Below are positions 1-7,967 of a DNA stretch of 64,000 bases, piece by piece. A program made the translations under genes and the position numbers. The notes beneath the pieces are model-generated. The model searched no databases, had not been told where the DNA came from, and worked only from the letters and a program-made list of their open reading frames with translations. This DNA comes from Aliarcobacter sp017996075 (GTDB lineage Bacteria; Campylobacterota; Campylobacteria; Campylobacterales; Arcobacteraceae): NCBI RefSeq assembly GCF_051062515.1, contig NZ_JAMXEK010000002.1; one strand, 5' to 3'. Every line of letters begins with the position of its first letter. Position 1 is the first letter of the stretch.

Positions 1-1
1 A

Positions 2-325
2 ACAATGCCAAACTACTTTGAGCCTTATGATACAACAGTAAATTTTATAAGCCAAGAAGAGTTTGATAAAAATCACAATACTATGCCTCATGGTGGATTT
101 GTAATAAGAAGTGGAAAATCAAGCGAAGGTGTAAATCAAGTAATTGAATATGCTTTAAAACTTGATAGCAATCCAGAGTTTACTGCAAGTGTACTTGTAG
201 CATATGCTAGAGCTACTTATAGAATGTCTTTAAAAGGTGATTTTGGAGCTAAAACAGTATTTGATGTAGCACCAATTTTACTATCTTCAAAATCATCTGC
301 TGATTTAGTAAAAGAACTTTTATAA
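2..325 (+). CDS. ddh: meso-diaminopimelate D-dehydrogenase, C-terminal part (5' end outside window)
   Basis: The frame is open from base 2 to the TAA ending at 325, so the window starts inside this gene and the ATG at 5 is probably internal. The visible 107 residues match the C-terminal part of NADP-dependent meso-DAP dehydrogenase, including 'HGGFVIRSG' and the helix 'SNPEFTASVLVAYARAT'. The enzyme makes meso-diaminopimelate in one step from tetrahydrodipicolinate and ammonia, for lysine and peptidoglycan. The N-terminal Rossmann domain is not visible. A terminator-like stem follows at once, so this gene probably ends its transcription unit. Confidence 0.82.
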   Translation, partial: TMPNYFEPYDTTVNFISQEEFDKNHNTMPHGGFVIRSGKSSEGVNQVIEYALKLDSNPEFTASVLVAYARATYRMSLKGDFGAKTVFDVAPILLSSKSSADLVKELL

Positions 326-333
326 TATTATTT

Positions 334-359
334 TAAATTGGGACTTTGGTCTCAATTTA
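334..359 (+). terminator. terminator-like hairpin after ddh
   Basis: An 11-bp stem with one G-U pair (334-344 with 349-359) has a 4-base loop and starts 9 bases after the ddh stop. The T tract after it is weak (TTATT), so termination is likely but not certain. The rest of 360-474 is AT-rich with no ORF that I can support. Confidence 0.5.
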
Positions 360-474
360 TTAAACATTTAATCTATAAAATATTTCATCATAATTTTAAT
401 CTAATTATTCAAAATTTTTCTTTTTTAATTTTAAAATTAAAATAGCAATTAACAGATTGTAAAAACTCCTTCAT

Positions 475-514
475 TTTTCTATACTTTTAATATATAAAAT
501 TGGAGTATAGAAAA
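475..514 (+). promoter_or_regulatory. perfect 11-bp inverted repeat enclosing the MOSC gene's ribosome-binding site
   Basis: TTTTCTATACT (475-485) is exactly complementary to AGTATAGAAAA (504-514). The right arm contains part of the TGGAG ribosome-binding sequence (501-505) and the A of the ATG at 514. As RNA it would hide the start region; as DNA it could be an operator. It can only act as RNA if transcription starts upstream of 475. The loop contains a TATAAA-like stretch that could instead be a -10 element. Confidence 0.45.
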
Positions 515-1215
515 TGGCTACAAAAATATCAAATGTATTATATGTAAAAGTTGGAAATGTAACTGTAACAAAACTTGAAAACCAAAAAAGGCAAGAGTTG
601 ATTTCAGGTATCAAAAAATATCCAGTTTCAAAAGCTTATTTAACAAAAACTGGATTTGTTGATGATTTTCAAGCAGATTTAGTCCATCATGGTGGAGTTA
701 ATAAAGCTTTATTTTTATTTTCAAGTATAACTTATGAAAAAATAAGTTCTTCTTTTGATAATAGTTTTGATATGACAAATATGGCATTTTTTGGAGAAAA
801 CTTAATACTTGATAAGATTTGTGAAAAAGATATTTGTGTTGGAGATATCTTAAAAATTGGTCAAGCAAAAGTACAAATAACACAACCAAGGCAACCTTGT
901 TGGAAACTTAGTGCAAATAGTTTAAAAAACAGTATGACGAAATTTATTTTTGAAACAGGTTTGACAGGATTTTACGCAAAAGTTTTAAAAGAGGGACAAA
1001 TTTCACAAAATGATGATGTTGTTTTAGAGCAAAGGACAAACCCTAATTTAACTATTGAAAAATTAAATCAAATTATTGTTGAGCCAAAAATTGATATAAA
1101 TCTCACAAAAGAAGCATTAGCTTGTGAAGATTTAGGGCATCAATTTAAAAACTCTTTAACAAAAAGATATGAGCTAGGAGAAGAAGATAATCAATTTAGC
1201 TTTTATCATACATAA
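514..1215 (+). CDS. MOSC domain-containing protein
   Basis: This 233-residue protein has the MOSC fold signatures: 'DLVHHGGVNKA' near residues 55-65 and 'QPRQPCWKL' near 124-132, with the conserved cysteine at about 129. MOSC domains are sulfur- or molybdenum-cofactor-related, and stand-alone YiiM-type members can reduce N-hydroxylated substrates with molybdenum cofactor. The ATG is supported by TGGAG 8 bases upstream. It is followed by the aminotransferase after 12 bases, so these are probably cotranscribed. The exact substrate cannot be told. Confidence 0.85.
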   Translation: MATKISNVLYVKVGNVTVTKLENQKRQELISGIKKYPVSKAYLTKTGFVDDFQADLVHHGGVNKALFLFSSITYEKISSSFDNSFDMTNMAFFGENLILDKICEKDICVGDILKIGQAKVQITQPRQPCWKLSANSLKNSMTKFIFETGLTGFYAKVLKEGQISQNDDVVLEQRTNPNLTIEKLNQIIVEPKIDINLTKEALACEDLGHQFKNSLTKRYELGEEDNQFSFYHT

Positions 1216-1227
1216 AAAAGGAAAGTT

Positions 1228-2399
1228 ATGAATAAATATATATTACCTTTATATAATCGATTAGATATTGCATTTATAAAAGGTAAAAAATCTCTATTAT
1301 TTGATGAAAATAAAAAAGATTATATAGATTTTGCTTCAGGAGTTGGAGTAAATAGTTTAGGTTATGCAAATAAAAAAGTAGCAAAAACAATAGAAAAACA
1401 AGCAAAAAAAGTTTTGCACAGTTCAAATATATATCGAATAAAACCACAAGAAGAGTGTGCAAAAAAATAGTTGAATTAAGCACTTATGATATGCAGTGTT
1501 TTTTTTGTAATAGTGGAGCAGAAGCAAATGAAACAGCTATAAAACTTGCTAGAAAATATGGAAATGTTACATTTAAAACACCTAAATATAAGATTATTAC
1601 TATTAAAAACTCTTTTCATGGAAGAACAATAGCAACTTTAAAAGCAACAGCACAAGAAGATAAACACAAATATTTTGCTCCATATCCTGATGGATTTGTT
1701 TATGCAAATGATATAAATGAAGCTATTTGCATGATTGATGATACAACTGTTGGTGTTATGTTAGAGTTGATTCAAGGTGAGGGTGGTATTTTTATGCAAG
1801 ATATTTTTCAAGTACAAAGACTTGAAAAGATTTTAAAAGAGAAGAAGTTACTTTTGATAATAGATGAAGTTCAAACAGGAGTTTATAGAAGTGGTAATTT
1901 TTTGATTTCTCAATATTTTGGAATAAAACCTGATATTGTAACTTTAGCAAAAGGCTTAGCAAGTGGTATTCCAATAGGTGTTATGATGACAAGTTTGAAA
2001 GATATTTTTACTTTTGGTGATCATGGTTCAACTTTTGGTGGAAATCATCTTTCAACAACAGTTTGTAAGGCTGTTCTAAAGATTTTAGAAAAATATTCAA
2101 ATAGTGGAAAACTTGGTGAAAATATAAAATATTTTAACAGTTGTTTACAATATTTTACAGATAAATATCCAAATATCTTTTTGCAAAAAAATGGTTGGGG
2201 ATTTATGCAAGGTCTTGTTTTAAAAAATGAAAATGATTTAAGTAATATAGTAAATCTTGCACTTAAAAATGGTGTTTTAGTTTTAAAATCAGGAAAAAAT
2301 ATCATCAGATTTTTACCACCAATAGTTATTTCAAAAAAAGAGATAAAAGAAGGTTTTAAAAGATTTGAAGAAGTTCTTATAAACTATCATAAAATATAA
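1228..2399 (+). pseudogene. argD: ArgD-like class-III aminotransferase, interrupted by a -1 frameshift
   Basis: Two overlapping frames together give one full-length (about 390 residue) PLP-dependent class-III aminotransferase of the acetylornithine type. Frame 1 (1228-1470) holds the N-terminal part with 'DFASGVGVNSLGY'. Frame 2 (from about 1461 to 2399) holds 'NSGAEANE', 'SFHGRT', the PLP-binding 'IIDEVQTG', the Schiff-base lysine in 'LAKGLASG' and 'GSTFGGNHLS'. The break is in GCA AAA AAA TAG at 1459-1470. A -1 slip on A AAA AAA, or one more A in the run, restores ...A-K-K-I-V-E-L, as expected for the family. It may be a true mutation, a read error, or programmed or transcriptional slippage. 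An acetylornithine role is inferred from similarity; another omega-amino acid substrate is possible. Confidence 0.75.
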
Positions 2400-2407
2400 G
2401 GTAAAAA

Positions 2408-3010
2408 ATGAGAAGAGATGAATTTAATATAAATGATAAAAATAGTATAGATGAAATATTAAAAGCGTGTGAATACGGAACTTTAAGTCTTATAAGTGAG
2501 GGAAAACCTTATGTAGTAGCTTTGAATTTTGTACAATATAAAAATGTAATATATTTTCATGGGGCAAAAGAAGGAAAAAAGATTGAAGCTATAAAATCAA
2601 ATCCAAATGCAGCTTTTTTAGTAGTAAAACCTTATTCATATATTCCTTCATATTTTAGTGATACAATGGCAGCTTGTCCTGCAACACAGTTTTTTGCTTC
2701 AGTATTGCTTGAAGGAAAATTGAGTTTTATAGAAGATAAAGATAAAAAAGCTGATATTTTAAATGCTTTGATGAAAAAGTTTCAAAATGAAGATAGTTTT
2801 GAAGAAATTGCTTATGAAAAAGCAATGTACACAAAAATGCTTGATAAAACGGCAATTATTGAGTTAAAGATTGAAACTCAAAGTTGTAAAATAAAAGTAG
2901 GGCAAAACTTAAATGAAGAGAGAAAAAATAAATTCTTAGAGAAATTAAAAAATAGAAATTCACAAATAGATAATGAGACTATAAAAGTGATGGAAATTTA
3001 TAAAAAATAG
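2408..3010 (+). CDS. pyridoxamine 5'-phosphate oxidase-family (FMN-binding split barrel) protein
   Basis: The 200-residue protein reads as a split-barrel flavin protein: an N-terminal 'ILKACEYGTLSLISEGKPYVV' type start, a central 'YFHGAKEGKKIEAIKSNP' strand-helix, and 'FASVLLEGKLSFI'. This resembles the NimA/NimC-type branch of the PPOX superfamily, which binds FMN, F420 or haem and includes nitroimidazole resistance proteins. Substrate is unknown. It lies 8 bases after the aminotransferase and is closed by a strong terminator, so MOSC, aminotransferase and this gene form one probable transcription unit. Confidence 0.75.
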   Translation: MRRDEFNINDKNSIDEILKACEYGTLSLISEGKPYVVALNFVQYKNVIYFHGAKEGKKIEAIKSNPNAAFLVVKPYSYIPSYFSDTMAACPATQFFASVLLEGKLSFIEDKDKKADILNALMKKFQNEDSFEEIAYEKAMYTKMLDKTAIIELKIETQSCKIKVGQNLNEERKNKFLEKLKNRNSQIDNETIKVMEIYKK

Positions 3011-3017
3011 TTTATGT

Positions 3018-3060
3018 AAATATCCAAAATATAAATATTTATATTTTTGGATATTTTTAT
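3018..3060. terminator. bidirectional terminator between convergent genes
   Basis: A 19-bp stem (3018-3036 pairing with 3037-3056, one bulged T) is flanked by A and T runs and has almost no loop. It sits between the end of the PPOX-family gene (3010) and the end of the minus-strand transporter gene (3066), so it can serve both. Confidence 0.75.
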
Positions 3061-3065
3061 ATCTT

Positions 3066-4238
3066 CTACTTATTTGATAATCTCCAATTTAATACAAAGT
3101 ATGAAATTAAACCTAAAACTAATCCCCAAAATGCACCGCCAATTCCAAATAAATTTATATTTGCTGCTGTTGCTAAAAATGTTATAACTGCGGCTTCTCT
3201 ACTATTTAAATCACTCATTGCATTTGTAAGACTTGTTGCTATTGTACTTAATAGAGCAAGTCCAGCTAAAGAGCTAATAAATGTTGCTGGAAAAGCAGCA
3301 AATAAACTTGCAAGAGTAACTCCAAAAATACCAACTAAGATATAAAATATTCCTGCTGCAATACCAGCTATGTATCTTTTTTTAGGATTTTCATGAGACT
3401 CTTTTCCTGTACAAATTGCAGATGTTATTGAAGATAAACAAAAAGCATGAGAACCAAAAGGAGCCATTAAAATAGAACCAAATCCAGTAACTGCTAAAAT
3501 AGGTTTTGCTTCTGTTTTGAAACCATCATTTTTAAGTATTAAAAGTCCAGGCATATATTGTCCAGTTAATGTTATTAAAAATAGTGGTAAGGCAATACTT
3601 AGTGTTGAATTGAGTGAAAAAGTAGGTTCTGTAAAGATAGGATATGCTAGTTTTAATTCAAGATTAGAAAAGTTAATTTGGGATTGTATAGTTAATACGA
3701 TAAATCCAAATATTAAAACAGTAACAATAGCATATCTAGCAGAAAATCTTTTTGTAATAAGATAAATAAAAAATAGTGAAATTGCCAAAATAGGGCTAAT
3801 TGTCATATTTGTAAAAGCAGAAATTCCAAATTGTAGCAATATTCCAGCTAATAAACCAGATGCAATTCCAGATGGAATGAGACGAATTAATTTTCCAAAA
3901 TATCCAGACAAACCTAAAATAAAAAAAGCAAAAGCAGATAATATATATGCTGCTATAGCTTCAGAGTAAGAAACAGTCGCAATAGCAGTTACTAAAAATG
4001 CAGCAGCTGGTGTACTCCAAGCAGTTATTATTGGTTCTTTTGTGTACCAACTTAATATTATTCCAGTAATTCCAACACCAATAGAGATTGACCAAACCCA
4101 AGAAGCAGTTTGTTCAGGATTTAATCCTGCCATTTGTGCTGCTTGAAATATTAAAATAAAAGTTCCACCGTAATTAACAATAACTGAAATTAAACCAGCT
4201 ATTATTGGAGGTAAAATATTTGATACTTTTCTATCCAT
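3066..4238 (-). CDS. benE: BenE-family benzoate/H+ symporter-like membrane transporter
   Basis: The 390 residues are almost entirely hydrophobic, with about 11-12 predicted membrane segments. Sequence around 'PPIIAGLISVIVNYGGTF' and 'WSTPAAAFLVTA' is typical of BenE (YdcO-like) transporters, whose characterised members import benzoate with protons. No benzoate degradation gene is visible nearby, so the substrate here is open. The ATG is preceded by AAGGAGAG in the minus orientation. A perfect dyad lies about 50 bases upstream (4291-4310). Confidence 0.82.
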   Translation of the reverse strand: MDRKVSNILPPIIAGLISVIVNYGGTFILIFQAAQMAGLNPEQTASWVWSISIGVGITGIILSWYTKEPIITAWSTPAAAFLVTAIATVSYSEAIAAYILSAFAFFILGLSGYFGKLIRLIPSGIASGLLAGILLQFGISAFTNMTISPILAISLFFIYLITKRFSARYAIVTVLIFGFIVLTIQSQINFSNLELKLAYPIFTEPTFSLNSTLSIALPLFLITLTGQYMPGLLILKNDGFKTEAKPILAVTGFGSILMAPFGSHAFCLSSITSAICTGKESHENPKKRYIAGIAAGIFYILVGIFGVTLASLFAAFPATFISSLAGLALLSTIATSLTNAMSDLNSREAAVITFLATAANINLFGIGGAFWGLVLGLISYFVLNWRLSNK

Positions 4239-4290
4239 TTTTCTCTCCTTAAAATAAGATAGTGAAAGTATAAGTAAAAGAGAAGATTTA

Positions 4291-4310
4291 TAGCAATCTG
4301 ATAATTGCTA
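4291..4310. promoter_or_regulatory. operator-like dyad upstream of the BenE-type transporter
   Basis: TAGCAAT and ATTGCTA form a perfect 7-bp inverted repeat with a 6-base spacer, 53 bases upstream of the transporter start on the minus strand. Its size and position fit a binding site for a dimeric regulator. No regulator gene is adjacent, so the partner is unknown. Confidence 0.35.
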
Positions 4311-4344
4311 ATTTCAAGTTTCAATAAAAAAATATATTTTAATT

Positions 4345-5373
4345 TTAGATAGCTATAGTTTGACTTCTTCCATAAATTTTACTATCTAGTTCGTCTATTT
4401 TAAACTCTTTTTGTTTTATTGTTAAATTTAGATTATTTATAGTCGTATTTTTTATAGATATAATATTTGAAAGATTATCTAAATCTTCTTCTTTAATAAA
4501 TACTTGAGTGTTTAATTCATCTAAAATATTCTCTTTTTGAGAGATTTTGATTAAAATATCACTTAACATATTTTGCTTTATTCTTAGTTTTGAAATCACT
4601 TCTTCTAGTTCTAGCTCTTTTGCTCTTAATTGAGTGTTTATCTCTATCAAATTTGAGTTTTTAATTGTCATTTGGCTATTTGTATTAATCTCTTCACCAT
4701 CTTCTAAATTAAGATTTGTATCATAATTTGAGATTTTATTAATTTTTTGTAAAGAGTAATCCATTTTTAACAAAGTTGCTACAAACTTTAATCTCTCCAT
4801 CATATCTTTTTTCTGCATTCTTGCATTTCTTCCTAAAGAGAAGTCAAACATTGAAAAAATAGCATGTGCATGAGGAGTTAAAACTGTAGAAAATTCCGAA
4901 ATATCTACTTTTTGTGAGAAATCTTCTGGTTTTTTACCATTTAAACCATCTTGAGTTATATACCAGTTGTTATCTTCTTTTTTTAATATGTTTTTGTGTG
5001 GATAAAAATTTTGATTATTTTTTTTGAAATAACCTTCATCTTTATGAATTGTAAGAGATATTAACTCATGTCCACCATATTTTTGTTTTAATTCAAAAAA
5101 TAGATCTAAAATATCTTCTGATGTATGATGTCCATCTATTGCAATAATAGCTTCTTGAAATATATTGACAATAGCACTATTTTGCATATTTTGTTTTACT
5201 TGTTCTTTGTACCTATCTTTTGCTTTTTGTAAAAAATCATCGTATTCATAATATTTATTAAAACTATTAGCTCTTGAATTTTCAACTACAGCATAGTTTA
5301 AACCATTTTCTCTATTTATGTGCGATTGTGAGTGTTGTGTTAATTTTCCTACACTAAAAGATGCTTTCCCCAT
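4345..5373 (-). CDS. MobV/Pre-like relaxase homologue with C-terminal coiled coil
   Basis: This 342-residue protein carries, in order, motifs that resemble the MobV (plasmid Mob/Pre) relaxase family: 'HINREN' at residues 18-23 (compare the family's HNxR motif), 'HKDE' at 110-113, and 'TPHAH' at 166-170. In MobV proteins the last two form one HxDExTPHxH motif; here they are about 52 residues apart, as if an insertion had occurred. From about residue 230 to the end it is a leucine/glutamate-rich coiled coil. The start has AGGGGAAAAT just upstream. No plasmid replication or other mobilisation gene is near: its neighbours are a transporter and hemN. Function is inferred from motifs alone; it could be a chromosomally domesticated or mobilisable-element remnant. 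Confidence 0.5.
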   Translation of the reverse strand: MGKASFSVGKLTQHSQSHINRENGLNYAVVENSRANSFNKYYEYDDFLQKAKDRYKEQVKQNMQNSAIVNIFQEAIIAIDGHHTSEDILDLFFELKQKYGGHELISLTIHKDEGYFKKNNQNFYPHKNILKKEDNNWYITQDGLNGKKPEDFSQKVDISEFSTVLTPHAHAIFSMFDFSLGRNARMQKKDMMERLKFVATLLKMDYSLQKINKISNYDTNLNLEDGEEINTNSQMTIKNSNLIEINTQLRAKELELEEVISKLRIKQNMLSDILIKISQKENILDELNTQVFIKEEDLDNLSNIISIKNTTINNLNLTIKQKEFKIDELDSKIYGRSQTIAI

Positions 5374-5390
5374 ATTTTCCCCTATATGTT

Positions 5391-5409
5391 ATGGTGCTAA
5401 AAGCACCAT
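5391..5409. repeat. perfect hairpin upstream of the MobV-like gene
   Basis: ATGGTGCT (5391-5398) and AGCACCAT (5402-5409) pair perfectly around AAA, 18-36 bases upstream of the relaxase-like gene's start. No T tract follows on either strand, so it is a poor terminator. MobV oriT sites lie just upstream of mob and contain inverted repeats, so an oriT-like role is possible but unproven. Confidence 0.45.
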
Positions 5410-5458
5410 TGAAATTGTGTAGTAAGATTAAACTTAATTTTTATTAAAAGTTTGCTTA

Positions 5459-5486
5459 AAAAAATGGACAAAAAAGCCCATTTTTT
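5459..5486 (-). terminator. terminator of the argF-hemN unit
   Basis: A 9-bp stem (AAAAAATGG, 5459-5467, with CCATTTTTT, 5478-5486) followed on the minus strand by a T run lies 13 bases after the hemN stop. This is a standard rho-independent terminator layout. Confidence 0.7.
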
Positions 5487-5498
5487 GAATAAAATAAT

Positions 5499-6866
5499 TT
5501 AAATTGTTTTAGAAAATCTTCTTTTATCTTCTGGGATTTTATTTAAGTAAGCATCAAAAGGCATACATATATTTCTAATTAGCATAGTTCCTGTTTGAGA
5601 AACTTCAATTCTATCATCATATATTTTAAGAAGTTCTGCATCTTCAAACTCTTTTAAAGATTCTAGTGCATCACTAAAATAGTCTTTGAAATCTATTTTA
5701 AACTCCTCTTCAACTTTTTTTATATTTAAAGAGAAATTACTCATAAGTTCCATAATTACATATTGTCTAAGAATATCGTCATCACTTAATCTATAACCTT
5801 TAAACAGAGGTAGATTTCCTTTATCAATAGCTTCTTCCCATTCATTTAAATCTTTAAAATTTTGTGCATAATAATCCACACCATTTCCTATGGAAGTAAC
5901 ACCAATTCCTATTAAATCTGCTCCACCTTTTGTTGTATATCCTTGAAAATTTCTATGTAATTCACCTTTTTTTATTGCTTTAAATAGTTCATCTTCTGGT
6001 TTTGCAAAATGATCCATTCCAACCATTTCGTAGCCATTTGATGTAAAAAAGTCTATTGTATCTTTTAGCATCTCAAGTTTTATGTTTGGAGTTGGAAAGG
6101 TTGTTTCATCAAACTTTCTCATAGTTTTCATAAGCCAAGGAACATGTGCATAGTTGAATACTGCAAATCTATCTACATTTAGTGTTAGCATTTTCTCTAA
6201 AGTTTTTTTGAAACTCTCTTTTGTTTGGTGAGGCAAACCATAGATTAAATCTGTATTTATAGATTTAATACCAGCATCTCTTGCTATATTTATTACATTT
6301 AAAGTTAGTTCAAAAGGTTGAATTCTGTGAATCGTTTTTTGAACAGTTTCATCTAAATCTTGAACTCCAAAACTAAGACGATTAAAACCACCAGCTTTTA
6401 ATACATCCATATGCTCTTTTGTAAAGTATCTAGGATCAACTTCGCAAGATATTTCAGCATCACTGCTAAAATTTGGAAAAATAGTTTTTATAGATTTTAT
6501 AACATCTTCTAGTTGTTGCGGTGAAAAATATGTAGGAGTTCCTCCACCAAAGTGTATTTGTGTTACAACTCTAGATGTATCTAAGTGATTTTTTAATATA
6601 TTTAACTCTTTTTTTAAATACTCAATATATCTTGTTTTTTTATCTTCTTTTGAAGTAAAAATAGTATTACAACCACAAAAATAACATGCACTTCTGCAAA
6701 AAGGAAGATGAATATATAAAGACAAAACTCTATTTTTATCTTGTTTTTTATAGAAATCTTTTAAATCTTCTTGTTTAAAATTTTCACTAAACTCAGGTGC
6801 TGTTGGATATGAAGTATATCTAGGACCTGGTTTTGAGTATTTTACAAATTTTTCATAATCTATCAT
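5499..6866 (-). CDS. hemN: oxygen-independent coproporphyrinogen III dehydrogenase
   Basis: This radical SAM enzyme converts coproporphyrinogen III to protoporphyrinogen IX without oxygen, in haem synthesis. The 455 residues match the usual HemN length. The start 'YSKPGPRYTSYPTAP' is the HemN-specific N-terminus, and 'HLPFCRSACYFCGC' holds the CxxxCxxCxC cluster site. 'HFGGGTPTYF' binds SAM. It is distinct from the HemW paralogue at 14979. The gene begins directly after the argF stop, so the two are cotranscribed. Confidence 0.95.
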   Translation of the reverse strand: MIDYEKFVKYSKPGPRYTSYPTAPEFSENFKQEDLKDFYKKQDKNRVLSLYIHLPFCRSACYFCGCNTIFTSKEDKKTRYIEYLKKELNILKNHLDTSRVVTQIHFGGGTPTYFSPQQLEDVIKSIKTIFPNFSSDAEISCEVDPRYFTKEHMDVLKAGGFNRLSFGVQDLDETVQKTIHRIQPFELTLNVINIARDAGIKSINTDLIYGLPHQTKESFKKTLEKMLTLNVDRFAVFNYAHVPWLMKTMRKFDETTFPTPNIKLEMLKDTIDFFTSNGYEMVGMDHFAKPEDELFKAIKKGELHRNFQGYTTKGGADLIGIGVTSIGNGVDYYAQNFKDLNEWEEAIDKGNLPLFKGYRLSDDDILRQYVIMELMSNFSLNIKKVEEEFKIDFKDYFSDALESLKEFEDAELLKIYDDRIEVSQTGTMLIRNICMPFDAYLNKIPEDKRRFSKTI

Positions 6867-7796
6867 CTATTTCTCGTCTCTTTTTTTATCAAGCCAAACC
6901 ATAATACCTTTTTGTGCATGAAGTCTATTTTCAGCCTCTTCAAAAATTCTACTTTGGCTTCCTTCTAATACAGCTTCACTAACTTCATAATCTCTATATG
7001 CAGGTAAACAGTGTAAAAATATTGCATTTTCTTTTGCTAATTTCATCATATCTTCATCAACCATATATCCAGAAAAATCTTTTACTCTTTTCTCTTTTTC
7101 TGACTCTTGTCCCATAGATATCCAAGTATCAGTTGTAACAACAGTTGACTCTTTTATAGCCTCTTTAGGGTCAAAAAAAGTTGTAATTTTTGCACCACTT
7201 TTTGAAGCTTCTTCTAAAGCAGTTTGTAAAATTTTACTATCTACTTGATAATTCTTTGGAGTAGCAATTCTAAGTTCAAATCCAAGTTTTGCTGCTAAAT
7301 TTAGCCATGAGTGTGCCATATTATTTCCATCTCCAATATATGCTACGACTAAATTTTTATCAAGTCCTTCTTCCATAATAGTAAGATAATCAGCCATTAG
7401 CTGAATAGGGTGATATTTATCAGTAAGCCCATTTATAACAGGAACTTTTGAGTATGAAGCAAACTCTTCAAGTTTTTCTTGCTCAAAAGTTCTAATCATT
7501 ACCATATCAACCATTCTCGATATTACTCTAGCAGTATCTTTCATAGGTTCACCACGACCTAACTGAATATCATTTGATGAAAGAAAAAGCCCCACACCAC
7601 CTAGTTGATAGATACCAGTTTCAAAAGATACTCTTGTTCTCGTAGAGCTTTTTTCGAAAATCATACCTAAAACTTTTTTAGGCATATACTCTTTAAAAAC
7701 TCTTTTTTTTGTCTCATCTTTAATCTGTTTTGATAATTGAAGAATTTCTAAAATTTCATCTTTTGAGAAGTCTAATAAACTTAAGAAGTGTCTCAT
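6867..7796 (-). CDS. argF: ornithine carbamoyltransferase
   Basis: The enzyme condenses ornithine and carbamoyl phosphate to citrulline in arginine synthesis. Motifs seen are the carbamoyl-phosphate site 'SSTRTRVSFE', 'HPIQLMADYLT' and the ornithine-site 'HCLPAYRDYEV'. I place the start at the ATG at 7796 ('MRHFLSLLDFS') because AAGGA lies 8 bases upstream and this is the usual family N-terminus. An ATG 30 bases further out (7826) lacks such support. The gene abuts hemN. Confidence 0.93.
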   Translation of the reverse strand: MRHFLSLLDFSKDEILEILQLSKQIKDETKKRVFKEYMPKKVLGMIFEKSSTRTRVSFETGIYQLGGVGLFLSSNDIQLGRGEPMKDTARVISRMVDMVMIRTFEQEKLEEFASYSKVPVINGLTDKYHPIQLMADYLTIMEEGLDKNLVVAYIGDGNNMAHSWLNLAAKLGFELRIATPKNYQVDSKILQTALEEASKSGAKITTFFDPKEAIKESTVVTTDTWISMGQESEKEKRVKDFSGYMVDEDMMKLAKENAIFLHCLPAYRDYEVSEAVLEGSQSRIFEEAENRLHAQKGIMVWLDKKRDEK

Positions 7797-7967
7797 AATA
7801 TTTTCCTTATATGGATTAAAAGCCAATATTTTAGTTAATTTATCTTTACAAACACTTAAAGAAAATAAGCTAATAGCCTTAAAATAACACTTTTGTGACT
7901 TTTTATCTTACAAGTAATTAATAAAAACTCTTTTAAACTTCCAGTGATTAGAAAAAAGGAATAAGAT

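Noticed and set aside
2045..2305. Minus-strand ORF of 86 codons
   Set aside because: It is antisense to the conserved aminotransferase and has no family-like sequence or ribosome site.
5391..5409. Terminator reading of the hairpin
   Set aside because: No T run follows on either strand, and a proper hemN terminator exists at 5459-5486.
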